The translations under genes were made by a program, and so were the position numbers. A DNA stretch of 64,000 nt from Nonomuraea pusilla (GTDB taxonomy: Bacteria > Actinomycetota > Actinomycetes > Streptosporangiales > Streptosporangiaceae). Location: the NCBI RefSeq assembly GCF_900109355.1, contig NZ_FOBF01000011.1, positions 124,001-188,000 on the forward strand, in the 5' to 3' direction. The notes beneath the pieces are model-generated. The model saw nothing but the letters and a program-made list of their open reading frames with translations. It was not told where the DNA came from and did not search any database. Shown in pieces: positions 32,860-40,264 of this stretch (its first letter is position 1; each line of letters starts with the position of its first letter).

Positions 32860-33705
32860 ATGATCGTTGTCGGTGTGGATGGCTCGGTGGCGGCGCGTGC
32901 CGCCGTCGAGTGGGCGGCCAACGACGCCTTCAGGGCGCACGAGCCGCTGCGGATCGTCCACGCGGTGGACAGGACGCCGTACCAGGTGCGCAGGTTCCCC
33001 GAGGAGGACCTGCCGGACGCGCTGAAGCGCCAGGGGCGCAGGATCCTCGACGAGGCGCTGGCCCTGGCGCACGAGCGCCAGCCCGGGGTCGAGGCGACCA
33101 CCCACGACATCGAGGGCTCGCCCGCCGCGGTGCTGCGCGACCAGGCGCAGGACGCCAGCGAGATCGTCGTCGGCAGCCGCGGGCTCGGCGGCTTCCGCGG
33201 AGCGCTCCTCGGCTCCGTCAGCATGCACGTCGCCGGGCACGTCACCTGCCCCGTGGTCGTGGTGCGGGCCGAACACCGGCCGGTACGCGGCCAGGTCGCC
33301 GTCGGCCTCGACGACTCGCCCCAGTCGGAGCCCGCCCTCGACTACGCCTTCCGCCAGGCCTGGGTGCGCGGCGCCACGCTGCGCGCCGTCCACGCCTGGC
33401 AGCTCCCCGTGCACGCGTTCGCGCCCCAGATCCCGTACGACATGGACGACGTCCGCGCGGCCCAGCACCGGGCCGTCGTCGACCGGCTGGAGGCGTACAA
33501 GCAGCGCTACCCCGAGGTCAAGATCGTCGAGGACGTGCAGTCGGCCCACCCGGTGGACGCGCTCACCGAGGCGTCGGAGGAGGCGGACCTGCTCGTCGTC
33601 GGCTCCCACGGGCGCGGCGGCCTGACGTCGATGCTGCTCGGCTCCGTCAGCCGCGGCGCGCTGCACCACGCCGAGTGCGCCGTGGCTGTCGTGCGCGGGA
33701 CCTAA
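32860..33705 (+). CDS. Universal stress protein, two tandem Usp domains
   Basis: This is a 281-residue tandem Usp protein. Domain 1 has IVVGVDGSVAARAAVEWAA and VGSRGLGGFRGALLGSVSMHVA; domain 2 has VAVGLDDSPQSEPALDYAF and GSHGRGGLTSMLLGSVSRGAL. Both nucleotide sites look intact. ATG 32860 follows AGGAGG. DosR-like boxes lie in the spacer shared with the divergent HAD-GH65 operon. The 3' end of the gene overlaps a further box that probably serves the next gene. Confidence 0.92.
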   Translation: MIVVGVDGSVAARAAVEWAANDAFRAHEPLRIVHAVDRTPYQVRRFPEEDLPDALKRQGRRILDEALALAHERQPGVEATTHDIEGSPAAVLRDQAQDASEIVVGSRGLGGFRGALLGSVSMHVAGHVTCPVVVVRAEHRPVRGQVAVGLDDSPQSEPALDYAFRQAWVRGATLRAVHAWQLPVHAFAPQIPYDMDDVRAAQHRAVVDRLEAYKQRYPEVKIVEDVQSAHPVDALTEASEEADLLVVGSHGRGGLTSMLLGSVSRGALHHAECAVAVVRGT

Positions 33706-33732
33706 GTCTCCCCCGGCGGGGACCTTCGCCGC
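33697..33732 (+). promoter_or_regulatory. Paired DosR-like boxes before CBS-BON gene
   Basis: GGGACCTAAGTCTC (33697-33710, 12 of 14 to the mycobacterial GGGACTWWAGTCCC core) and GGGACCTTCGCCGC (33719-33732, 12 of 14 to the local consensus) have centres 22 bp apart. The first overlaps the stop codon of the upstream Usp gene. Confidence 0.65.
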
Positions 33733-33787
33733 TGCCCGGCCCCGCCGGGCGGCGGCAGCCTGAGGAGTGGAAGGAGAGGTGGACACC

Positions 33788-34444
33788 ATGGCAATCGAAG
33801 TCAAGGACGTGATGGGCCGCGTGGCCATAGCCGTCCTGGAGGACGCTCCGTTCGCCGACATCGTGGCCGCGATGAAGCGGTTCGCGGTGGGAGCGGTGAC
33901 GGTGATCGACGCGGACCGGCGCCCCGTCGGGGTCGTCTCGGAGGACGACCTGCTGCTGAAGGAGACCGACGCGGTCAAGCACAGCGTCTCCATCTTCGAG
34001 TCGCGCAGGCAGCGGCAGGAGCACCAGAAGGCGTCCGGCGTCACGGCGGGCCAGCTCATGACGACGCCCCCCGTCACCGTCACCCCGGGCACGCCCGTGC
34101 GCGAGGCGGCCCGCATCATGCACGACAAGCACATCAAGCAGCTCCCCGTGATCGACCCCGTCACCGGCCGCATCATCGGCACGCTCCACCAGCAGGACGT
34201 CCTGCGGGTCTTCGCCCGCCCGATGGAGCAGCTGGAGGCCGACATCCGCGCCGCGATCGACGACCTCGACGACTACGCCGTGGAGATCGAGAAGGGCGTC
34301 GTGCGGATCTCCGGCAAGGTGCAGTGGAAGTCCCAGGCCATCGCCCTGGTCGAGCGCATCCGGGCCGTCGAGGGCGTCGTGGACGTGCTCTCCGAGCTGA
34401 CGTACGAGCACGACGACCTCGTCATCGTCCCGCCTCTCCTCTGA
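33788..34444 (+). CDS. CBS-pair plus BON domain protein
   Basis: This is a protein of about 218 residues. It has two CBS domains (MGRVAIAVLEDAPFADIV... and LMTTPPVTVTPGTPVREAA..., each ending in a VVSEDDL- or HQQDVL-like strand) and a C-terminal BON domain (DIRAAIDDLDDYAVEIEKG, VEGVVDVLSEL). CBS pairs bind adenine nucleotides; BON domains bind lipid or surfaces in other proteins. ATG 33788 is used; GTG 33779 and ATG 33767 are in frame. DosR-like boxes lie upstream. It converges on two homologous genes of the opposite strand, with 12 bp between stops. Confidence 0.88.
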   Translation: MAIEVKDVMGRVAIAVLEDAPFADIVAAMKRFAVGAVTVIDADRRPVGVVSEDDLLLKETDAVKHSVSIFESRRQRQEHQKASGVTAGQLMTTPPVTVTPGTPVREAARIMHDKHIKQLPVIDPVTGRIIGTLHQQDVLRVFARPMEQLEADIRAAIDDLDDYAVEIEKGVVRISGKVQWKSQAIALVERIRAVEGVVDVLSELTYEHDDLVIVPPLL

Positions 34445-34456
34445 CCGCCGGGGCGG

Positions 34457-35140
34457 TCAGGCGCCGCCCCGGACCGGGACGTCCACGTCGTCGTCGAGGC
34501 GCCAGGCGAGACCGTCGCGCACCGCGACGACCCCGTCGACGCCTTCGGCGAGCCGCACGGCCGCGCGGGCCTGTGCGCGCCGCTCCACGGTGCCCGACAG
34601 GGTGACGAGCCCGTCGCGCACCGCCACGTCCACGCCGTCGGGCACGCTCTCCAGCACCAGCCGCCTGATGTCCGCGTCGGGACGCAGGAACACCTTGATC
34701 AGGTCGCGGCGGCTGACGATGCCGGCGAGCCTGCCCGAGGCGTCCACGACGGGCAGCCGCTTGACGCCGTGGCGGTCCATCAGCCGGGCGGCCAGCACCA
34801 CAGGGGCGTCGGGCGTGGTGACGTGGGCGGGGGACGTCATCAGCTCGCCCGCGGTCTCGCCGTGCGCCTTGTGGTAGCCGCTGCCCTCGCTGCCGAGGTT
34901 GTGGCGCATGCGGGTGCGCAGCGACGGCCGGTACCCGTCGCCGGGCGAGCACTCCTTGTACTCCTCCTTGGCCAGCAGGTCGCACTCGGAGACCACGCCG
35001 ACGACGCGGCCGTCGCCGTCGACCACCGGCAGGCCGCTGACGCCGTGCCCGAGCAGCTCCTCGGCGACGGCGTGGAAGGAGGTCTTCTCGTGGACGGAGA
35101 CCACGTCGGCGGTCATCACGTCCCTGACGGTCATGCGCAT
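34457..35140 (-). CDS. CBS-pair plus BON domain protein
   Basis: This is a 227-residue protein. CBS1 (residues 5-60) has VSGLPVVDGDGRVVGVVSECDLL; CBS2 (about 95-150) has VKRLPVVDASGRLAGIVSRRDLI. The BON domain at 155-215 has VDVAVRDGLVTLSGTVERRAQ. An insertion (KECSPGDGYRPSLRTRMRHN) separates the two CBS domains and resembles the DosR-regulon CBS proteins of mycobacteria. GAGGTGACCGC precedes ATG 35140. It is third in an apparent operon behind Hsp20 and another CBS-BON gene, 20 bp after the latter. Confidence 0.88.
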   Translation of the reverse strand: MRMTVRDVMTADVVSVHEKTSFHAVAEELLGHGVSGLPVVDGDGRVVGVVSECDLLAKEEYKECSPGDGYRPSLRTRMRHNLGSEGSGYHKAHGETAGELMTSPAHVTTPDAPVVLAARLMDRHGVKRLPVVDASGRLAGIVSRRDLIKVFLRPDADIRRLVLESVPDGVDVAVRDGLVTLSGTVERRAQARAAVRLAEGVDGVVAVRDGLAWRLDDDVDVPVRGGA

Positions 35141-35160
35141 GCGGTCACCTCGGGGACACC

Positions 35161-35832
35161 TCAGGAGCGCGTCAGGAATCTGACCCGGACGATCCCGGGC
35201 ACGGTGCGGGCGAGCAGACCGGCGATCCTCGCGGTCTTGTCCGCGTCGTCGAAGCCCGCGTTGTCGAAGCCCGCGTTCTCGGGGCGCGCGGGTTCGTCGC
35301 CCGCGTGGTCGAAGGCCCCGGTGAGCTCGGCCACGCCGTCGCGCACGGCGACCTCCCAGACGGGCCCGCCGGGGTACTGCTCCCGCAGCGCCTCGACGAC
35401 CTCGCCGCGCAGCTCCTCGTCAGGACGGGCCAGCATCGCCATGAGGTCGCGGCGGCTCACCACCCCCACGACGGCGCCCCCGCCGTCCACCACGGGCAGG
35501 CTCTTGATCCGCCGGCCCACCATGAGGTCGATGGCGACGGTGACGTCGGTCGTGCCGGTGACGGTCGCGACGCCGGCCGTCATGACCTCCTCGACGCGGT
35601 GCGGCGGAGGCGCCCCGCCGCCGGACGGCGGGATCGCCGTCGCGCGGGGGTCTGGCTCGAACTCGTCGCGCAGCAGGTCCATCTCGCTGACGACGCCCAC
35701 GAGGCGGCCGGAGTCGTCCAGGACGGGGGCGGCGGTGATGTCGTGCCCGTGGAGGACACGGATCGCCCGCCGCACCGTGTCGGTGCGGCGGACGGTCACC
35801 GCCGGGCTGGTCATGACCTCGCGTACGAGCAT
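35161..35832 (-). CDS. CBS-pair plus BON-like protein
   Basis: This is a 223-residue paralogue of the previous gene. CBS1 starts MLVREVMTSPAVTV and contains ITAAPVLDDSGRLVGVVSEMDLL. CBS2 contains IKSLPVVDGGGAVVGVVSRRDLM. The C-terminal BON-like part is interrupted by a short repeat (NAGFDNAGFDDAD) encoded by a 15-bp direct repeat, which may disturb that fold. ATG 35832 is preferred over 35850 because it aligns with the first CBS strand. It sits between Hsp20 (47 bp upstream) and the second CBS-BON gene. Confidence 0.87.
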   Translation of the reverse strand: MLVREVMTSPAVTVRRTDTVRRAIRVLHGHDITAAPVLDDSGRLVGVVSEMDLLRDEFEPDPRATAIPPSGGGAPPPHRVEEVMTAGVATVTGTTDVTVAIDLMVGRRIKSLPVVDGGGAVVGVVSRRDLMAMLARPDEELRGEVVEALREQYPGGPVWEVAVRDGVAELTGAFDHAGDEPARPENAGFDNAGFDDADKTARIAGLLARTVPGIVRVRFLTRS

Positions 35833-35879
35833 GGCGGCCCGGCCTCCCACCTGGATCCGGCGGTCGCGCGCGGCACGGC

Positions 35880-36296
35880 TCAGCCCTTCTCGGGCTTGCC
35901 GATGGCGATGCGGGTCGCGCCCTGCTTCTCCTCGGCCAGCTTGACGCTGACCTCCAGGATGCCCTTGTCGTAGGTGGCCTTGACGTCGCTCTCGTCGGCC
36001 GTGGACGGCAGCGCCACCGAGCGGGTGAACGAGCCGTACCTGAACTCGGTGCGGTGGGCGTGCTTCTCCTCGGTACGGCGCTCGGCGTGGATGGTGAGGA
36101 CGCCGTTGGCCAGGGTGATCTCGACGTCCTTGTCGGGGTCGAGGCCGGGCAGCTCGGCGCGCAGCACGTAGCGGCCCTCCTTGACGTACTCCTCCAGCCG
36201 CATGGGGGCCTCGGGTCGCGTCCCGGCGAACGGGGCTTCCAGCAGGTCGAAGATCTCCGGGAAGAACCCGCGCTCACGGCGTGCGATCGAACTCAT
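35880..36296 (-). CDS. Hsp20/alpha-crystallin small heat-shock protein
   Basis: This is a 138-residue small heat-shock protein. The alpha-crystallin core spans about residues 35-125: YVLRAELPGLDPDKDVEITLANGVLTIHAER, RYGSFTRSVALPSTADESDVKATYDKGILEVSV. It is the counterpart in position and type of mycobacterial HspX/Acr, an ATP-independent holdase and classic DosR target. It heads the operon Hsp20-CBS-CBS. A DosR-like box lies 54 bp upstream of its ATG. Confidence 0.93.
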   Translation of the reverse strand: MSSIARRERGFFPEIFDLLEAPFAGTRPEAPMRLEEYVKEGRYVLRAELPGLDPDKDVEITLANGVLTIHAERRTEEKHAHRTEFRYGSFTRSVALPSTADESDVKATYDKGILEVSVKLAEEKQGATRIAIGKPEKG

Positions 36297-36349
36297 GCTT
36301 GCCTCCTTTGTTCGCCTTCATCACACCTCGTGCTGGTCGAGGGGTTGTA

Positions 36350-36363
36350 GGGGCGGAAGTCCC
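36350..36363 (-). promoter_or_regulatory. DosR-like box before Hsp20 operon
   Basis: GGGGCGGAAGTCCC (36350-36363) lies 54 bp before the Hsp20 ATG. Read on the minus strand with flanks it is TTCGGGACTTCCGCCCCTAC, matching 15 of 20 positions of the mycobacterial DosR consensus. A second box at 22 bp is not convincing here. Confidence 0.6.
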
Positions 36364-36401
36364 GAATGCCGTGCCGTTGGTCAGGCCGCCGGAGACGCGG
36401 G

Positions 36402-39095
36402 TCAGCGCAGGCGGCGCAGCAGCGGCGACGGCTGCGGGCCGCAGGGCGCGAGCCTGACCCGCGCGTCCACGACGGGCGCGCCGGCGGCGCCGACGATCAC
36501 GGGGTTGAGGTCGAGCTCGGCCACCTCGGGCAGGTCCTCCAGCAGGCGGCCGACGCGGGCCACCTGGAGTGCCAGCGCGTCCGCGTCCACGGGCGGCGAG
36601 CCGCGGTAGCCGTGCAGCAGGGGCGCGCAGCGCAGCTCGTCGACCATGGCGGCGGGGTCGGCGACGGGCGGCACCCGGAACACGCGGTCGGCCAGCAGGT
36701 CGGCGGCCACGCCGCCCATGCCGACCATCAGCAGGGGGCCGAACACCGGGTAGTTGACGCCGCCCACGATGATCTCGACGCCGCCCGGCAGCATGCGCTG
36801 GACGACCCCGCCGGTCATCTGCCCCCCGAGGCGCGCCGCCATGTCCTCGTACGCGCGGCGCACGTCGCCGGGCGTGGCCAGGCCGAGCATGACGCCGCCC
36901 ACGTCGCTCTTGTGCACCGGCCCCACGGCCTTGAGCACGGCGGGCAGGCCGGTACGACCGGCGGCGGCCGCGGCGGCGTCGGGGCCGTCCACCTCGACCG
37001 TCTCGGCGAGGTCCACGCCGTAGCAGCGCAGCAGCCGGGCGGCCGTCGCGGGCGGCAGCCAGCGGCCGTCGGGACGGGCGGCCAGCTCGGCGGCGACGAG
37101 GGCTCGCGCGGCGGCGACGTCGGCCGGGGGCACGTCCGGGGGCACGTCCGGGGGCACGTCCGGTGGCACGGACGGTGGCGCGGACGGTGGCGCGGACGGT
37201 GGCGCGGACGGTGGCGCGGACGGTGGCACGGGCGGCTCCAGCAGGCCGGCCCGGTGCCTCGCGTACGCGACGGCCGTGGCCAGCGCCGCCACCGCCTGCT
37301 CGGGGAAGGCGTAGCTGGGGACGAGCCCGTCGATCAGCCCGTCGTGGCCGACGACGCAGGCCAGGACGGGTTTCGCGGAGCCGCGCGCCGCCGCGGCGAA
37401 GGCCCGCCGCGTCTCCTCCAGCCCCGACCCGAACGGCGGCGTGTAGACCGCGAGGACGGCGTCCACGGCGTCGCAGGCGGCCAGCGCCGCCACGGCGGCC
37501 CGCAGCTCCTCGGCTCCGGCGTCGGCCGTCAGGTCCACCGGGTTGCCGAGCGCGGCGTTGGCGCCGCCGCGCAGCAGCCCGGCGGGCAGCTCTGGCACGA
37601 TCAGGCCGTGCTGCTCGCACGCGTCGGCGGCCATGGCCTCCGGCCCGCCCGAGTTGCCGACGACGGCGACGCGCGGCCCGGCGGGCAGCGGCTGGTGGGC
37701 CAGCAGCCGGGCGGCGTCGATGAGCTCGTGGACGCTGTCGAGCCTGATCACCCCGGCGGCGCGGGCCAGCGCGTCCACGGCGACGTCGGGCGAGGCGGCG
37801 GCGGCCGTGTGCGAGCGCACCGCGCGGTCCCCGGCGCCGGTCCTGCCGCTCTTGACCATGAGGATCGGCTTGCGGGCGCTGACCCTGCGGGCGATGCGGG
37901 CGAACTTGCGCGGGTTGCCGAACGACTCCAGGTACAGCGCGATGACCCCGGTGTCGTCATCGTCCTCCCAGTATTCGAGCAGGTCGTTGCCGCTGACGTC
38001 GGCCTTGTTGCCGACGGAGGCGAAGGAGGAGACGTCGAGGCGCTCCAGCAGCGCCGCCCCCACCGCGCCCGACTGCGACATGAGCGCGACCCGGCCGCGC
38101 GAGGGCGACAGCGGCAGGAAGCTGGCGTTGAGCCTGGCCCCGGTGTTGACGACGCCCAGGCAGTTGGGGCCGACCAGGCGCATGCCCGCCTCGCGGCACA
38201 CGCGCAGCAGCTCCTGCTCGGCGTCGCGCCGGCCCGCCTCGGCGAAGCCCGAGGTGAGCACGGCGAGACCGCCCACCGCGGCCTCCGCGCAGTCGCGGGC
38301 CACCTGGAGCACCAGGTCGGCGGGGACGGCGACGACCGCGAGGTCCACCCGGGCGGGCACCGTGGTCACGCGCGGGTAGCAGGCCAGCCCCTCGACCTCG
38401 GCGGCGTTGGGGTTGACCGGGTAGACGGGGCCGGGGAATCCGCCGTCCAGCAGGTTGCGCAGCACCCGGTGGCCGAGGCCGCGCGGGTCGCGCCCGGCGC
38501 CGACGACCGCGACCGAGCGCGGCGCGATCACGGGACGCAGCGAGGCCCGCTCGGCCTCGTGGTCGCGGGCCTCCACGCCCGCCCGCAGCCGGGCCGTGGG
38601 CGTGACCTTGATGACGAGGTGCACGGTCCCGCTGTCGTAGCGGTGGACGACGTCCAGCCCGAGGTCGCGCAGCACGCGGATCATCGGCTGGTTCTCCGCC
38701 AGCACGTCGGCGGTCAGCTCGGACAGCCCCTGCGCGGCGGCGTCCACGGCGACGTGCTCCAGCAGCAGCGTGCCGAGGCCGTGGCCGTGCACGGCGTCGT
38801 CCAGGAGGATCGCCAGGTCGGCGCGGCGGCCCCCGCCGTCCGGGATGTACTCGACGACGGCGACCAGCTTCCCCTGCACGGTGGCGACGAGCGCGCGGCC
38901 CGGGTAGCCGGGGCCGGTGAGCCGGTCCATGTACGCGTGGGCGGTGCTCCTGCCGCCGGTGAAGAAGCGCAGGTACGCCGAGCGGTCGGAGGAGCGGTCG
39001 ACCAGCTCGTGCAGGGCCGCGCGGTCGTCCGGCGACAGGGGCCGCACGTGCGCGATGCCCCCGTCGCGCAGCAGCACGTCGTATCCGTCAGGCAT
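36402..39095 (-). CDS. GNAT acetyltransferase fused to NDP-forming acyl-CoA synthetase
   Basis: This 897-residue multidomain protein begins with an N-terminal GNAT domain (about 15-160: VRPLSPDDRAALHELV, DDAVHGHGLGTLLLEHV). A CoA-binding Rossmann domain follows (SVAVVGAGRDPRGLGHRVLRN), then succinyl-CoA-synthetase-like domains with the phospho-histidine region RSHTAAAASP. A Pro/Ser/Asp linker and an ATP-grasp domain (LKAVGPVHKSDVGGVMLGL) complete it. This layout matches bacterial Pat/AcsD-type enzymes; GNAT members of this group acetylate acetyl-CoA synthetase. The 3' end of the nitroreductase gene overlaps its start by 8 bp, so both probably respond to the paired boxes at 40094. Confidence 0.88.
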   Translation of the reverse strand: MPDGYDVLLRDGGIAHVRPLSPDDRAALHELVDRSSDRSAYLRFFTGGRSTAHAYMDRLTGPGYPGRALVATVQGKLVAVVEYIPDGGGRRADLAILLDDAVHGHGLGTLLLEHVAVDAAAQGLSELTADVLAENQPMIRVLRDLGLDVVHRYDSGTVHLVIKVTPTARLRAGVEARDHEAERASLRPVIAPRSVAVVGAGRDPRGLGHRVLRNLLDGGFPGPVYPVNPNAAEVEGLACYPRVTTVPARVDLAVVAVPADLVLQVARDCAEAAVGGLAVLTSGFAEAGRRDAEQELLRVCREAGMRLVGPNCLGVVNTGARLNASFLPLSPSRGRVALMSQSGAVGAALLERLDVSSFASVGNKADVSGNDLLEYWEDDDDTGVIALYLESFGNPRKFARIARRVSARKPILMVKSGRTGAGDRAVRSHTAAAASPDVAVDALARAAGVIRLDSVHELIDAARLLAHQPLPAGPRVAVVGNSGGPEAMAADACEQHGLIVPELPAGLLRGGANAALGNPVDLTADAGAEELRAAVAALAACDAVDAVLAVYTPPFGSGLEETRRAFAAAARGSAKPVLACVVGHDGLIDGLVPSYAFPEQAVAALATAVAYARHRAGLLEPPVPPSAPPSAPPSAPPSAPPSVPPDVPPDVPPDVPPADVAAARALVAAELAARPDGRWLPPATAARLLRCYGVDLAETVEVDGPDAAAAAAGRTGLPAVLKAVGPVHKSDVGGVMLGLATPGDVRRAYEDMAARLGGQMTGGVVQRMLPGGVEIIVGGVNYPVFGPLLMVGMGGVAADLLADRVFRVPPVADPAAMVDELRCAPLLHGYRGSPPVDADALALQVARVGRLLEDLPEVAELDLNPVIVGAAGAPVVDARVRLAPCGPQPSPLLRRLR
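37124..37233 (-). repeat. 12-bp tandem repeats encoding PPSA/PPDV linker
   Basis: About nine 12-bp units of two related types (GGGGGCACGTCC-like and GGTGGCGCGGAC-like) run in tandem. They encode a PPxx tetrapeptide linker between the acyl-CoA synthetase and ATP-grasp halves. Length is likely to vary between strains without breaking the frame. Confidence 0.85.
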
Positions 39096-40044
39096 GCCGC
39101 TCCAGTTCCGTCGCGGGACGGCGCGGGCTGCGGCCCACGGGGGCGCCGTAGCCCAGCCTGATGATCATCTGGGGGTGGCCGCGGCGGTGGTGCGGGTCGC
39201 GGCGGGCCCGCATGTCGCGCAGGTCCAGCGGCTGGTTGAGGAACGACGCCGACAGGCCGCGCAGGGTGGCGAGCAGCAGCACCCGCTGGAGCGCCTGCCC
39301 GGCGCGCAGCCAGTCGAGGGGGCGGTCGCCGGGCGTGGTGAGCACCGCGAGCTGCGGGCGCTCCTCGAAGCGGGCGGCGTAGGCGTGGCGGCCGAAGTCG
39401 CGCACCGGCGCCGGGTCGCGCAGCGGCCGCGGCCCCTGGACGTGGTCCGGCATGCCGTCGAACCGGGCGCCCGGCATCGTCCAGGCGCGCAGCTCCGCCT
39501 GGTAGTCGTGGTCGTGGGCCAGCTCCTCCTCGGCGATGGCGGCGTAGTCGAGCGTCTCGGCCACCCCGCGCCGGTCGAGCCGCACCAGCGTCGCGCCCTC
39601 CCTGGAGGCGGCGGTCCGCAGCTCGTCCCAGACGGCGGCGGGCACCCGGTCCCCGGTGAACGGCAGGCGGTTGGTCCGCCGCACCGGGAGCAGCTCGTAC
39701 AGCTCGCGCTGCTCGGCGGTGGCGGGACGGCGGTCGCCGGCGCGGACGGCGGCGAGCAGCTCGGGCTCCTCCTCCGGGTCGGGCAGCAGCCACACGACGG
39801 GCCGCCGCCCCGACGTGCTGACGGCCAGCCGCAGGTTGAACAGTGCCGCCCCGCAGCTCACGTGGAGCGAGCGCCCGCGCGGGTCACTCACCCGCAGCCG
39901 CCGGTCGGGGTCGGCGAGCAGCTCGACGAACTCGCGGTGGACCACCTCGAAGCGCCACGGCTGGGTGTTGAGCACCGAAGGCGCCTGCCCGGCGGCGGTC
40001 AGCAGCCGCCTGACGCCGAGGTCGGCGGCGAGTGTAGTTGACAT
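39088..40044 (-). CDS. Acg-like nitroreductase-family protein
   Basis: This 318-residue protein resembles mycobacterial Acg (Rv2032) and its paralogues. It begins LLTAAGQAPSVLNTQPWRFEV, the family FMN-contact segment, and has HVSCGAALFNLRLAV, RAGDRRPATAEQRELYELLPVRRTNR and AGQALQRVLLLATLRGLSASFLNQP. Acg-type proteins are divergent nitroreductases that lack part of the FMN site and may sequester flavin; true enzymatic activity is uncertain. It is first in an operon with the GNAT/acyl-CoA synthetase gene. Two DosR-like boxes lie 50-85 bp upstream. Confidence 0.9.
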   Translation of the reverse strand: MSTTLAADLGVRRLLTAAGQAPSVLNTQPWRFEVVHREFVELLADPDRRLRVSDPRGRSLHVSCGAALFNLRLAVSTSGRRPVVWLLPDPEEEPELLAAVRAGDRRPATAEQRELYELLPVRRTNRLPFTGDRVPAAVWDELRTAASREGATLVRLDRRGVAETLDYAAIAEEELAHDHDYQAELRAWTMPGARFDGMPDHVQGPRPLRDPAPVRDFGRHAYAARFEERPQLAVLTTPGDRPLDWLRAGQALQRVLLLATLRGLSASFLNQPLDLRDMRARRDPHHRRGHPQMIIRLGYGAPVGRSPRRPATELERHA

Positions 40045-40093
40045 GACACACCTCCCACCCGCGACGCTCGCGCAGCCCCCCGGCCGCCCGGCA

Positions 40094-40129
40094 GGGCCCT
40101 ACGGCCCGCGCGCCCGTGCCAAAGGTCCT
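40094..40129 (-). promoter_or_regulatory. Paired DosR-like boxes for nitroreductase operon
   Basis: GGGCCCTACGGCCC (40094-40107, 12 of 14 to GGGACCTTCGGCCC) and GTGCCAAAGGTCCT (40116-40129, 11 of 14 to its complement) have centres 22 bp apart, 50-85 bp before the minus-strand nitroreductase start. Confidence 0.65.
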
Positions 40130-40191
40130 GCCCGCCGGGGCCGCCGCACCCCTCCGCAGGGCTCGGACGTGCGGAAAGAACCTCCCAAGTA

Positions 40192-40227
40192 AGGACCAAG
40201 GTCCTCGCCCGCCGGGACGGCCGACCC
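40192..40227 (+). promoter_or_regulatory. Paired DosR-like boxes for cydAB
   Basis: AGGACCAAGGTCCT (40192-40205, nearly self-complementary) and GGGACGGCCGACCC (40214-40227) have centres 22 bp apart and end 37 bp before cydA. Hypoxic induction of cytochrome bd by DevR is the implied logic. Confidence 0.6.
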
Positions 40228-40264
40228 TACGGACAAGGTAACGAGCTGCCCCAAAGTTGCTGCC

